Below are positions 8,626 to 16,046 of a stretch of 64,000 nucleotides of DNA, one piece after another. The translations under genes were made by a program, and so were the position numbers. Under the pieces are notes generated by a model. That model did not search any database, had not been told where the DNA came from, and saw nothing but the letters and a program-made list of their open reading frames with translations. Source of the DNA: Streptomyces scopuliridis RB72 (lineage in GTDB: Bacteria > Actinomycetota > Actinomycetes > Streptomycetales > Streptomycetaceae). How positions within the stretch are numbered: position 1 is the first letter of the stretch; each line of letters begins with the position of its first letter. The stretch is from positions 130,840 through 194,839 of the forward strand of contig NZ_JOEI01000017.1 of the NCBI RefSeq assembly GCF_000718095.1. The letters run 5' to 3'.

Positions 8626-9063
8626 CTACGACTCGCCGTTCGCGGCACGGGCGGCGCAGTTCCGGCACCGGCCGAAGATCGCGAAGTGCTTCATGTCCGT
8701 CGTGAACCCGAAGTCCTCGCGCAGCTTGGCGGTGAACTCCGCGGCCACCTCGACATCCGCCTCGATGACATGCGTGCAGTCCCGGCAGACCATGTGGATG
8801 TGGTGGTGCCGGTCGGCGAGGTGGTACGTGGGAGCGCCGTGCCCGAGATGGGCGTGCGAGACGAGGCCCAGCTCCTCCAGGAGCTCCAGGGTCCGGTAGA
8901 CGGTGGAGATGTTCACACCGGAGGCGGTCCTGCGCACCTCGCACAGGATGTCGTCGGGTGTCGCGTGCTCCAGGGAGTCGACAGCTTCGAGGACAAGCTG
9001 CCGCTGAGGGGTCAGCCGGTACCCACGCTGGCGCAGGTCGCTCTTCCAGTCGGTGCTCACCAC
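8626..9063 (-). CDS. nur: Fur-family nickel regulator Nur
   Basis: 145 residues. The Fur-family winged helix (RLTPQRQLVLEAV through NISTVYRTLELLEELGLV) is followed by the dimerisation/metal domain. The residues known to bind nickel and the second metal in S. coelicolor Nur fall at identical positions here: H70, H72 and H126, and H33, H86, H88 and H90. C-terminal Cys pairs (C93/C96, C133/C136) are present. Nur with Ni represses nickel uptake genes and sodF and relieves sodN repression. It is cytoplasmic and dimeric. It heads a two-gene unit with the ygfZ homologue 10 bases downstream. The residue-by-residue metal site makes the assignment firm. Confidence 0.93.
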   Translation of the reverse strand: MVSTDWKSDLRQRGYRLTPQRQLVLEAVDSLEHATPDDILCEVRRTASGVNISTVYRTLELLEELGLVSHAHLGHGAPTYHLADRHHHIHMVCRDCTHVIEADVEVAAEFTAKLREDFGFTTDMKHFAIFGRCRNCAARAANGES

Positions 9064-9115
9064 GCCCCCAGTGTAGGCAGGCGCGGCGGCGCGGGTGGCT
9101 CTCCTGGAAGGAGTT

Positions 9116-9688
9116 CTACTTGAAGAAGGCGATGCCGTCGTCCGGGAGGTCGCCGAGGTCCTTGGCCCATGCCTCGACCTGGTCCGGGGACACGACCTTC
9201 TTCAGATGCGCCGACATGTACGGGCGCAGCGGGACCTCGGGGGTGGACTTCTCGCCCACCCACATCAGGTCGCCCTTCACATAGCCGTACAGCCGCTTGC
9301 CACCGCTGTAGGGCCCGGAGGCCGCGGTGCGGGCCACCGCGTCGGTCACCAGGTCGATCTGCGGCTTCTGGTCGGCCAGCTCGCCGTACCAGACCTCCAC
9401 CACACCCTGGTCCCTGACCATCACGACCTCGACCTTGCGGTCCGTGTCGATCCGCCAGTAGCCGGCCTCGGACTCGATCGGCCTGACCTTCTTGCCCTCG
9501 TCGTCCAGCGCCCAGGTGTGCGAGACGTACTCGACGAAGTCCCGGCCGTCGTGGCTGAAGGTGACCTCCTGGCCGAAGTTGGCCTTCTCGTCTCCCGGGA
9601 AGTCGAAGACACCGACGCCCTCCCAGTCACCGAGGAGGAAGGCCAGGGGAACAAGGTCCGGGTGCAGGTCGGACGGGATCTCGATCAT
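9116..9688 (-). CDS. Nitrobindin (FABP-like heme protein)
   Basis: 190 residues. The fatty-acid-binding-protein-like signature G-x-W-x-G-x-G is present as GDWEGVG (about 20-26), followed by a beta-barrel pattern of alternating residues. Actinomycete nitrobindins of this family (DUF1794/THAP4 type) bind ferric heme through a C-terminal His and isomerise peroxynitrite to nitrate. A candidate heme ligand is the His in MSAHLKKV near residue 160. Cytoplasmic. It lies 52 bases upstream of nur on the same strand. Confidence 0.85.
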   Translation of the reverse strand: MIEIPSDLHPDLVPLAFLLGDWEGVGVFDFPGDEKANFGQEVTFSHDGRDFVEYVSHTWALDDEGKKVRPIESEAGYWRIDTDRKVEVVMVRDQGVVEVWYGELADQKPQIDLVTDAVARTAASGPYSGGKRLYGYVKGDLMWVGEKSTPEVPLRPYMSAHLKKVVSPDQVEAWAKDLGDLPDDGIAFFK

Positions 9689-9754
9689 GAGCAGCTCAGG
9701 CGATCTGTAGGGGTGAGGACGGGATGACCAGCGTGCGGCGACCGGCGCGGGGCG

Positions 9755-9856
9755 TCAGCGCTGACCCTGGTACAGCTTCTTCACGGCCAGAACGGTGAAG
9801 GCGAGCACGCCGACGCAGACGAGGACCAGCAGGGAAGTGAAGAAAGCCTCAAGCAC
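9755..9856 (-). CDS. 33-residue single-helix membrane peptide
   Basis: From the GTG at 9856, with GAGGAG six bases upstream, the peptide reads as a short N-terminus, one transmembrane helix (FFTSLLVLVCVGVLAFTVLAV) and a basic tail KKLYQGQR. The ribosome-binding site, clean hydrophobic segment and stop make it a convincing small gene. It sits between the nitrobindin gene and the three-gene membrane-anchored cluster. Function unknown. Confidence 0.65.
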   Translation of the reverse strand: MLEAFFTSLLVLVCVGVLAFTVLAVKKLYQGQR

Positions 9857-10014
9857 GGCGTGCTCCTCGGATGAGCGGTAAGGGCGGTAAGGGCCGAGCC
9901 CCAGCCTAATGGGTGGGGACCCGGCCCTCTCGGCGAGGTACTCCGAGGTACGCGGGGACACTCGGGGCGCCCGGAACCGACCGGGACCGCTCGCGAGTGC
10001 CCGACGGCCTCGGC

Positions 10015-10887
10015 TCAGCCGAGCAGCTGGTTCTGGAGGATCACCGTCTGACGGAACGGCACGGCCGGAGCGCCGCCCTTCTTCTCGTGGACGATCAGCG
10101 CGAGGGTGTCGCCCGCGACGACATACGCCTGACGGACCTGCGTACCGTCGTACGGCGCGGGCTCCACGAACAGCTCCGCCGAGGTGCCCTCCACGGCGTC
10201 CCTCGCGAACTCCGACCAGCCCTCGTCGATCTCGGTCGTCGGTGCCCTGACGAGCGGAGCGCCCGCGTCGGCCCCGGACTCGATCTCCATGTCCTTGAAT
10301 GCCTGGGCGAACGCGCCCGACTGGAAGCGCAGCAGATAGACGCGCGAGGAGGTGCCGTCCGGCATGGTCCAGCCGCGGGCCGCGATATGCCGTACGGCGT
10401 AGTCGCGCAGCGCCGGCCGGAGACCGGCCCGCCGGTCCTCGGCGTACTCGGATACGTACTGCTCGGTGCTCACCCAGCCTCCGGCCAGCTTCTTGTCCCC
10501 CGTGGCCCCGGCGGGGGCCGGGAGCAGCAGCTCACGCAGGTCGGCGTGGTGGATCTCGGCCGTGTTGCCCGGGGTGAAGGGGCGCGGGGAGCCGGACGGA
10601 AGGGCGGGCAGGGAGAGCCGGGGGTAGTCCCAGCGGCCGTCGTCCCGCGTCGCGAGCCCGGGTACGTCGCTGCGCTCCATCGAACTGATGCCGTACGCGG
10701 CGCCGGTGCCGAGCCCGGCGAAGACGACCACGGCGGCCGTCCAGCGGGCGACCGCGCGCAGCACCCGGCGGGGCGGCCGGGGAGCGGGGATGTGCACGAC
10801 GGGCGGCTGCGGGGGCATGGGCGGCAGCGGCGGCGGTACGAGAACCGCGGGGCCGGGCTCCGCGGGGCCGGGGCTCTGCTCGGTCAT
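10015..10887 (-). CDS. Membrane-anchored extracytoplasmic protein, paralogue 3
   Basis: 290 residues. A Pro-rich cytoplasmic N-terminus (1-40) is followed by one transmembrane helix (about 49-68, TAAVVVFAGLGTGAAYGI) and an external domain. The external part carries the blocks ADLRELLLPAPAG, SSRVYLLRFQSGAFAQAF and AYVVAGDTLALIVHEKKGG, which line up with DLRKLLVGKPSG, RTVNIYLVQFRASY and ARAIAYRGDVMVDINM of the gene at 11744-12490. Last gene of a three-gene operon; its ATG overlaps the previous stop by four bases. No catalytic residues or known domain recognised. Confidence 0.85.
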   Translation of the reverse strand: MTEQSPGPAEPGPAVLVPPPLPPMPPQPPVVHIPAPRPPRRVLRAVARWTAAVVVFAGLGTGAAYGISSMERSDVPGLATRDDGRWDYPRLSLPALPSGSPRPFTPGNTAEIHHADLRELLLPAPAGATGDKKLAGGWVSTEQYVSEYAEDRRAGLRPALRDYAVRHIAARGWTMPDGTSSRVYLLRFQSGAFAQAFKDMEIESGADAGAPLVRAPTTEIDEGWSEFARDAVEGTSAELFVEPAPYDGTQVRQAYVVAGDTLALIVHEKKGGAPAVPFRQTVILQNQLLG

Positions 10888-11747
10888 ACGTACCTCCCCG
10901 GGGATGCGATGTGGTCGAGCTGTTCCTTCATCAGTTCGGCGGCGGCGGACGAGTCGAACGGCTTCACCCCGGACGCGAGGAGAGTGACGGCCAGATCGCC
11001 GTCATACGCCACACACCGCATCGAGTCGAGGTCGGACTCGCCGCCCGTCTTCGGTGCCAGGAAGCACTCCGCCTTCCGGTGCCCCTCGATCTTCGGGCCC
11101 TTGCGGGCGCCGGGCCAGTCCGTCTCCGTGGCGTACCAACTCCGGAGGAACTGACGGTTCTCGGTCCGCATGAGATAGACCTCGGCAACGAGATCGACCG
11201 TCCCCGCTTCGTACGAGCGGACGGCGATGCCCTTGATGCCCAGCTTGTCGATCTCCTTGTTCAGCGCCCGGCGCAGTGGGCCGGAGAGGCCCTTGCCCTC
11301 GGACTTCATGAGCGCCGTCGCCTGCTTGCCGGTCAGCTCACCGTCGTTGCCGTACCCCTCGTTGCCGTACCCCGCGTTGCCGTACCCCTGCACGTCGGGA
11401 CCGAGGCTGTAGCCACCGGGCACGGGCAGCAGCTTCCGGCTGAGCTCGGTGTCCGTACGGCCCTTGACGAAGTCCCCGGCGGGGTCGTTGTCCGGCTGGG
11501 TGATCGTCTTCGTCCAGACCGTGGTGCGAACGGTCCTGTCGGCCCCGTCAACGGTGGTCTTGATGAAACCGAGGCCGCCTGCGAGGGCGCCGAGGACCAG
11601 GACGGCGGGCAGGACGGTCCCGACGAGCCGGCGCGCGCGGGGGCGCGGGGCAGGAGTCGCGTCAGTCGCGTCAGTCGCGTCAGTCGCGTCAGTCGCGTCA
11701 ACGGGGGATACGTCCGCGGGCGGCGGCGTCTCCAGGTCGTCGTTCAC
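10884..11747 (-). CDS. Membrane-anchored extracytoplasmic protein, paralogue 2
   Basis: 287 residues. The acidic N-terminus holds five DAT repeats (9-base DNA units at 11656-11700). A transmembrane helix (about 43-63, GTVLPAVLVLGALAGGLGF) and an outer domain follow. After LSRKLLPVPGG there is a triple GYGN repeat (15-base DNA units at about 11347-11400). Blocks VDLVAEVYLM and CVAYDGDLAVTLLASG match the two neighbours. Start and stop each overlap adjacent genes by four bases (ATGA), so translation is probably coupled. Both repeat tracts are multiples of three, so copy changes would alter length without breaking the frame. Function unknown. Confidence 0.85.
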   Translation of the reverse strand: MNDDLETPPPADVSPVDATDATDATDATDATPAPRPRARRLVGTVLPAVLVLGALAGGLGFIKTTVDGADRTVRTTVWTKTITQPDNDPAGDFVKGRTDTELSRKLLPVPGGYSLGPDVQGYGNAGYGNEGYGNDGELTGKQATALMKSEGKGLSGPLRRALNKEIDKLGIKGIAVRSYEAGTVDLVAEVYLMRTENRQFLRSWYATETDWPGARKGPKIEGHRKAECFLAPKTGGESDLDSMRCVAYDGDLAVTLLASGVKPFDSSAAAELMKEQLDHIASPGRYV

Positions 11748-12490
11748 AGGCGCTCCAACTGCCGCTCGGCCAGCGTCCGGATGTCCTTCTTGCTGATCGG
11801 CTTGGCGTCGAACATGTTGATGTCGACCATGACGTCACCGCGATAGGCGATGGCGCGGGCGCGGTAGAACGGCAGATATCCGGCCTTCCGCTCGGGCTCG
11901 TAGAGGTAGTAACGGCCGTTGCCGCTGCCCTTGATGGGATCCCCCGAGTTGCCCGCGCTGAACTCGTCGTCGTCGGGCATGTAGGACTGCTGCCCCTCCG
12001 CGTGATTGGCCGCGCCCATGGTGTAACTGGCCCGGAACTGAACGAGGTAGATGTTCACCGTGCGGTTCTCGCCCTGTGTCCAGGAGGCGCCCGCGGCCCG
12101 GCGGAAGTCGCCCTTCAACATGTCCTCGAACACGCTGTCCGGTTCCTGGAAGTCGCCGGCGAACATGTCGAGCGACATCCACCCGTCGCTGAGCCAGTCC
12201 GGGAAGGCTTCCTCCGCACCGGAGGGTTTGCCGACCAGCAGCTTGCGCAGATCACCGTCCGTCCTGACCCGGGTGTCCTGCTTCGCGGACAGCGGCTCCG
12301 CTTCCTCCCCCTTGGGCAGGGATTTCGCGGGATACGTCACGCCCGGCTGGGCGAGCAGTGGCAGGGGCGTCGGCTCACGGTCGGCCTGGACCGCGTACCC
12401 GGTGGCCGTTCCGGCGACGATGCCGAGTACGGCCGCGGCGGCGATGAGCAGGGTCGTACGACCGCGTCTTCGTCTTCGTTGATTTTCCAA
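11744..12490 (-). CDS. Membrane-anchored extracytoplasmic protein, paralogue 1
   Basis: 248 residues from a TTG at 12490. No ATG or GTG lies before the membrane helix in this frame, and a GGGGGA stretch sits five bases upstream of the TTG. An Arg-rich cytoplasmic tip (QRRRRRGR) precedes a helix (TTLLIAAAAVLGIVAGTATGYAV) and an external domain of about 200 residues with no recognised fold. It shares three sequence blocks with the two genes downstream, suggesting tandem duplication. First gene of an overlapping operon, divergent from the DsrE gene across a region with repeated ATCCGCGC motifs. Confidence 0.75.
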   Translation of the reverse strand: MENQRRRRRGRTTLLIAAAAVLGIVAGTATGYAVQADREPTPLPLLAQPGVTYPAKSLPKGEEAEPLSAKQDTRVRTDGDLRKLLVGKPSGAEEAFPDWLSDGWMSLDMFAGDFQEPDSVFEDMLKGDFRRAAGASWTQGENRTVNIYLVQFRASYTMGAANHAEGQQSYMPDDDEFSAGNSGDPIKGSGNGRYYLYEPERKAGYLPFYRARAIAYRGDVMVDINMFDAKPISKKDIRTLAERQLERL

Positions 12491-12527
12491 AGGGGTCCCC
12501 CACGAGACCTGAGGCGCATGGCCTGAG

Positions 12528-12595
12528 GCGCGGATTCCGTTATCCGCGCACAGACCTGACCGACAGACCGAGGGAGTGGTTGTATCCGCGCGGAT
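12528..12595. promoter_or_regulatory. Repeated ATCCGCGC inverted motifs in a divergent promoter
   Basis: Two operator-like elements with the same half-site: GCGCGGAT-N6-ATCCGCGC at 12528-12549, and the perfect 12-base palindrome ATCCGCGCGGAT at 12584-12595. The second ends 13 bases before the ATG of the DsrE gene. Both lie between divergently transcribed genes, so one dimeric regulator could control both directions. The regulator is not identifiable here. Confidence 0.5.
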
Positions 12596-12608
12596 TACAG
12601 TTCGGCAT

Positions 12609-12977
12609 ATGCACTCCGCGAAGAAGCTCGTGATCAAAGTGACCGCCGGGGCCGACGCACCCGAGCGCTGTTCCCAGGCCTTCACGGTGGCGGCGGTCGC
12701 CGTGGCCAGTGGGGTGGAGGTCTCGCTGTGGCTGACGGGCGAGTCCGCGTGGTTCGCGCTGCCGGGGCGGGCGGCGGAGTTCGAGCTGCCGCACTCCGCG
12801 CCGCTGCCGGAACTCATCGAGTCGATCCAGGCGGCCGGCCTGATCACGCTGTGCACGCAGTGTGCGGCCCGGCGGGACATCACGGAGAAGGATGTGCTGG
12901 ACGGCGTACGGATCGCCGGGGCTCAGGTCTTCGTCAGCGAGATCATGGCGGACGGCGTGCAGGCGCTCGTCTACTGA
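12609..12977 (+). CDS. DsrE-family protein
   Basis: 122 residues from the ATG at 12609. The pattern KKLVIKVTAGADAPERCSQAFTVA, then VSLWLTGESAWFAL and a Cys pair in LCTQCAARRDI, matches the DsrE/DsrF-like sulfur-relay fold. The C-x2-C Cys may carry persulfide, as in family members that pass sulfur between proteins. A rhodanese and an SseC-like gene lie 0.8-2 kb away, which gives a sulfur-metabolism context (inference). Cytoplasmic. It converges with the DUF3099 gene and overlaps its 3' end by 35 bases. Confidence 0.8.
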   Translation: MHSAKKLVIKVTAGADAPERCSQAFTVAAVAVASGVEVSLWLTGESAWFALPGRAAEFELPHSAPLPELIESIQAAGLITLCTQCAARRDITEKDVLDGVRIAGAQVFVSEIMADGVQALVY

Positions 12978-13266
12978 CGCGCCTGCCCCGCCGCCGCTCG
13001 TCGTGGTGGTGGTCCCTGTGTTCCAGCTCGTCCAGCCACTTCTCGGACTCGGTCGGGGCGTCGACCGGCGGTTCGTCCCACCAGCGATCGTCGCGGTCCT
13101 TCGTATTGCCGACGATGGCGGCGGCCGGCGGAATCAGCATCGCCACGAAGCTCATGATCACGGCGGCCGGCACCGAGATGTCGCGCACGAAAGTCCAGGC
13201 GGAGACGAAGAGGACCAGGCATCCGCCCATGAGCAGGAAGTACCGACGACGGCGTCGCGCGTACAT
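12943..13266 (-). CDS. DUF3099-type small membrane protein
   Basis: 107 residues from the ATG at 13266 (MYARRRRRYFLLMGG). A basic N-terminus is followed by two transmembrane helices (YFLLMGGCLVLFVSAWTFV and VPAAVIMSFVAMLIPPAAAIVG) and a charged, His- and Arg-rich cytoplasmic tail. Length and layout fit the actinomycete DUF3099 family, which has no assigned function. The 3' end overlaps the convergent DsrE gene, so antisense effects are possible. Confidence 0.8.
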   Translation of the reverse strand: MYARRRRRYFLLMGGCLVLFVSAWTFVRDISVPAAVIMSFVAMLIPPAAAIVGNTKDRDDRWWDEPPVDAPTESEKWLDELEHRDHHHDERRRGRRVSRRAPARRPP

Positions 13267-13330
13267 ATCTTCAGCGTACGCCCGGGAATGCCCGGATCGG
13301 CCCGGCCCGGATCGGCCCGGCCCGCATGAA

Positions 13331-13372
13331 CGGCCGGAGGGCCGCACCCCAGGGGGTACGGCCCTCCGGCCG
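13331..13372. terminator. Strong intrinsic hairpin
   Basis: CGGCCGGAGGGCCG (13331-13344) pairs perfectly with CGGCCCTCCGGCCG (13359-13372), and ACCCC/GGGGGT continue the stem into the loop. It lies downstream of the sulfurtransferase/SseC unit. It is followed by three direct copies of GAAGAGCTCGGTCCGC-like sequence (about 13380-13428). No T-run, as is common for Streptomyces. Confidence 0.8.
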
Positions 13373-13419
13373 GTGAGAGAAGAGCTCGGTCCGCGCGAAG
13401 AGCTCGGTCCGCGAAGAGC

Positions 13420-13707
13420 TCAGACCGCGATCGCGACCTCGGAGAGGCCCCCGGTCTGCGCGACGACCGTACGGTCCGCCGTGGCGCCCGGGACGAGGGC
13501 GCGCAGCGTCCACGTGCCCTCGGCCGCGTAGAAGCGGAACTGGCCGGTCGCCGAGGTCGGGACCTCCGCGGTGAATTCTCCGGTCGAGTCCAGCAGGCGT
13601 ACGTAACCGGTGACGGGCTCGCCGTCGCGGGTCACGGAACCCTGGATGGTGGTCTCACCGGGCTTGATCGTCGAAGCGTCGGGGCCGCCGGCCTGTGCTC
13701 CACACAT
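13420..13707 (-). CDS. sseC: DUF1416 (SseC-like) protein
   Basis: 95 residues starting MCGAQAGG. The fold is a small beta-sandwich by pattern (GSVTRDGEPVTGYVRLLDSTGEF, then GQFRFYAAEGTWTLRALVPG), matching DUF1416. In mycobacteria the homologue sseC sits directly after the CysA-type thiosulfate sulfurtransferase, as here (gap of 29 bases). It is presumed to take part in sulfur transfer, but no activity is established. Co-transcribed with the upstream rhodanese. Confidence 0.88.
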   Translation of the reverse strand: MCGAQAGGPDASTIKPGETTIQGSVTRDGEPVTGYVRLLDSTGEFTAEVPTSATGQFRFYAAEGTWTLRALVPGATADRTVVAQTGGLSEVAIAV

Positions 13708-13736
13708 ACTGTTCAGTCCTCCGGGTCGGGGCGTGA

Positions 13737-14576
13737 TTACTTGTTGGCGCCGAGCTCGATCGGCACACCGACGAGCGAGCCGTACTCGGTCCACGAGCCG
13801 TCGTAGTTCTTGACGTTCTCGACACCGAGCAGCTCGTGCAGCACGAACCAGGTGAGCGCGGAGCGCTCGCCGATACGGCAGTAGGCGACGGTGTCCTTGG
13901 TCAGGTCGACCTGCTCGTCGGCGTAGAGCTCCTTGAGCTCGTCGTCCGACTTGAAGGTGCCGTCGTCGTTGGCGTTCTTGGACCACGGGATGTTGCGCGC
14001 GGTCGGGATGTGACCCGGACGCTGCGACTGCTCCTGCGGGAGGTGCGCCGGAGCGAGCAGCTTGCCGCTGAACTCGTCGGGCGAGCGCACGTCGACCAGG
14101 TTCTGCGTGCCGATCGCGGCGACCGCGTCGTCACGGAAGGCACGGATCGAGGTGTTCTGGGCCTTGGCCTTGTACGTGGTGGCGGCACGCGTCGGGACGG
14201 CGTCGACCAGGTCGCGGGAGTCCAGCTCCCACTTCTTGCGGCCGCCGTCGAGGAGCTTGACGGAGTCGTGCCCGTACAGCTTGAAGTACCAGTACGCGTA
14301 GGACGCGAACCAGTTGTTGTTGCCGCCGTAGAGGATGACGGTGTCGTCGTTGGCGATGCCCTTGGCCGACAGGAGCTTCTCGAAGCCCTCCTGGTCGACG
14401 AAGTCACGGCGGACCGGGTCCTGGAGGTCCTTCTTCCAGTCGATCCTGACAGCGTTCTTGATGTGGTTCTTGTCGTAGGCCGAGGTGTCCTCGTCGACCT
14501 CGACAATGACCACCTTCGGGTCGTCGATGTGGGCCTCGACCCAGTCGGCGTCTACCAGGACGTCGCTGCGGCTCAT
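13737..14576 (-). CDS. cysA: Thiosulfate sulfurtransferase (two-domain rhodanese)
   Basis: 279 residues: two rhodanese domains. The inactive N-terminal domain is residues 1-140. The C-terminal domain has the catalytic loop YCRIGERSALTW (Cys at about residue 233). The conserved ILYGGNNNWFASYAYW of actinomycete CysA/SseA is present. It transfers sulfane sulfur from thiosulfate to cyanide or thiols in the cytoplasm. GGAGGAG lies six bases upstream of the ATG. It is preceded by a leader peptide and hairpin (14745-14844), so its expression is probably tied to cysteine or sulfur supply. This cysA is unrelated to the sulfate-transporter cysA of enterics. Confidence 0.92.
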   Translation of the reverse strand: MSRSDVLVDADWVEAHIDDPKVVIVEVDEDTSAYDKNHIKNAVRIDWKKDLQDPVRRDFVDQEGFEKLLSAKGIANDDTVILYGGNNNWFASYAYWYFKLYGHDSVKLLDGGRKKWELDSRDLVDAVPTRAATTYKAKAQNTSIRAFRDDAVAAIGTQNLVDVRSPDEFSGKLLAPAHLPQEQSQRPGHIPTARNIPWSKNANDDGTFKSDDELKELYADEQVDLTKDTVAYCRIGERSALTWFVLHELLGVENVKNYDGSWTEYGSLVGVPIELGANK

Positions 14577-14744
14577 GCTGTTCTCCTCCGGGGATGGGGT
14601 CTCCCCTGCTCGTTAAGAGCTTGGGGAAGTGCGGCGGGCTGCGAGGTGCGGGGCGCGGCTGCTGCCGCTGCTTCCGGGCACGGGGCCCGGGCCGGCGTAC
14701 GGCGCGCGGGTGGCCCTGAGAATCTCGAAGGGCCCGGCGGGAAA

Positions 14745-14762
14745 CGGGACGCGAATGTCCCG
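14745..14762 (-). terminator. Attenuator-type hairpin after leader peptide
   Basis: CGGGAC (14745-14750) and GTCCCG (14757-14762) form a six-base stem with a six-base loop, starting two bases past the leader stop codon on the transcribed strand. The position suits a leader-translation-dependent switch. The stem is short and lacks a U-run, so it may act through Rho or by occluding translation. Confidence 0.4.
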
Positions 14763-14763
14763 C

Positions 14764-14844
14764 TCAGACGGTGCGACAGAGCATGGCGGCGACGCGGCAC
14801 AGGTCAACTGCCCGCCGCTTCGTGAAGTCCGCCTGTTGCGTCAT
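14764..14844 (-). CDS. Leaderless cysteine-containing leader peptide upstream of cysA
   Basis: 26 residues from the ATG at 14844: a polar N-terminus, then RRAVDLCRVAAMLCRTV with two Cys. It matches the actinomycete 'putative leader peptide' pattern (HVDL-x-R-V-x-S/A-x-x-C-R) seen before sulfur-assimilation genes. In mycobacteria, cysteine-rich leaderless uORFs before cysA2-type genes attenuate expression when cysteine is plentiful. The promoter places transcription at or next to the ATG, and no Shine-Dalgarno is present. It is followed by a hairpin and then the rhodanese gene after 187 bases. Confidence 0.75.
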   Translation of the reverse strand: MTQQADFTKRRAVDLCRVAAMLCRTV

Positions 14845-14851
14845 ACGTCCG

Positions 14852-14881
14852 ATCGTAGGGACGTCCCGGCGGACATGTCAC
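14852..14881 (-). promoter_or_regulatory. Promoter of the leader-cysA-sseC unit
   Basis: On the minus strand GTGACA (14876-14881) and TACGAT (14852-14857) are separated by 18 bases, close to the vegetative TTGACA/TAnnnT consensus. The -10 ends seven bases before the leader ATG, which predicts a leaderless transcript. Confidence 0.6.
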
Positions 14882-15106
14882 CGGCGTGTCACATCGTGAG
14901 ACTCGATCGTCCGGAAGGCGAGACAATCGTGTGGTCGGCGCGGTGTCCGCCGACCGGCCGGGGCCCGGCGTCCCGCTGTCATCTGAGGAGCGGACGCCGA
15001 CGTCTCACCATCCGGTTACCCGCCCTCCGGACGGCGCTAACTCCCTCGGGGGGCGGCGCTCCGCTCGCGGTCCTGCCCTGAGGCCCGCGGTCGGCCGGTC
15101 AGCCGG

Positions 15107-15856
15107 TCAGCCGGTCAGGGAGACGTTCGTCCCGGCGCCGGAGAAGTGCAGACCGTCCTCGGCCGCCGTGACCTTGTCGAGCTTGATGGTCGACGGCAGC
15201 CCGTCGATCTTCAGGTCGTAATCGACCACGTCCCGCACCTGCTCGTCCATGCCCGGCACCGGCAGTTCGGGAAGGGTCGCGGCCTTCAGCCGGACCGTGT
15301 CGCCGCCCTCCAGCGTCACCGTGCTGTACGCCGTGACGGTCCGGCCGCCCAGCAGGGCCTTGACGGTGTCAGGGATCTCGACGCCCGCGCCCTCCAGCAC
15401 GTCCGTCAGCGGCCCGGAGACCTTGACCTGCCCCTTCGCGGCCCGCTCGGCACCGGCGTAGCCGACAGTCGCGCCCTTCGGCGCCGACTTGGCGAGGTCC
15501 GCATACGAGATGCGCGCCGAGCCGTTGGCCTGCCCGGCCACGGCGGATGAGAAGCTGCTGTCGATCTTGACGTCCTTCAGCTGGGCCTTGACCTCGGTCA
15601 CCCGGACGTCGTGGCCGTCGGCCGTGGCGTTGACGCCGTCGAGGCCGATCTCGACCTCGTCCAGCGAGGTGCCGAGGACCTGGGTCAGGAAGGGGAAGCC
15701 CTTGATGGAGACGTCGGGCTGGGAGGTCAGCCCCGCGCTCGACCTGACCCGGTCGGCGACCTCGCTCTCGGCGAAGTACACCGCCGCCCGGTCCGCGGCG
15801 ACGAACAGCCCGCCGAAGATCACGACGAATATCAGCAGTATTCGCAGCGCGCGCAT
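15107..15856 (-). CDS. LmeA-like phospholipid-binding protein (DUF2993)
   Basis: 249 residues from the ATG at 15856. The N-terminus is a signal/anchor (LRILLIFVVIFGGLFVAADRAA). The rest has the DUF2993 pattern: VSIKGFPFLTQVLGTSLDEVEIG near residues 48-70, a TULIP-like elongated lipid-binding domain, and repeated VTEVKAQLKDVKI-type strands. In mycobacteria LmeA acts in the periplasm, binds phospholipid and supports lipomannan elongation. Streptomyces homologues have no assigned partner. The 3' end overlaps a triple CAGCCGGT repeat. It lies 190 bases downstream of the polytopic membrane gene. Confidence 0.85.
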   Translation of the reverse strand: MRALRILLIFVVIFGGLFVAADRAAVYFAESEVADRVRSSAGLTSQPDVSIKGFPFLTQVLGTSLDEVEIGLDGVNATADGHDVRVTEVKAQLKDVKIDSSFSSAVAGQANGSARISYADLAKSAPKGATVGYAGAERAAKGQVKVSGPLTDVLEGAGVEIPDTVKALLGGRTVTAYSTVTLEGGDTVRLKAATLPELPVPGMDEQVRDVVDYDLKIDGLPSTIKLDKVTAAEDGLHFSGAGTNVSLTG

Positions 15857-16046
15857 GGTTCGGTGTCCCCCACTCTGATCGTTTCTGCCCCCTGACGACC
15901 GTGAGCGTAACGCCAGTCGGGTCGGCCGCATGTCGGAGTGATCGACGAACGGCGCGGACGTACGGTTCCCCGCCGGCCCCCGTCGGCCGTGCGCCGTGCG
16001 TCACTCGGGCCCGTCAGGTCCGGGTCGGATCCCGGGCAGGTCCGCG

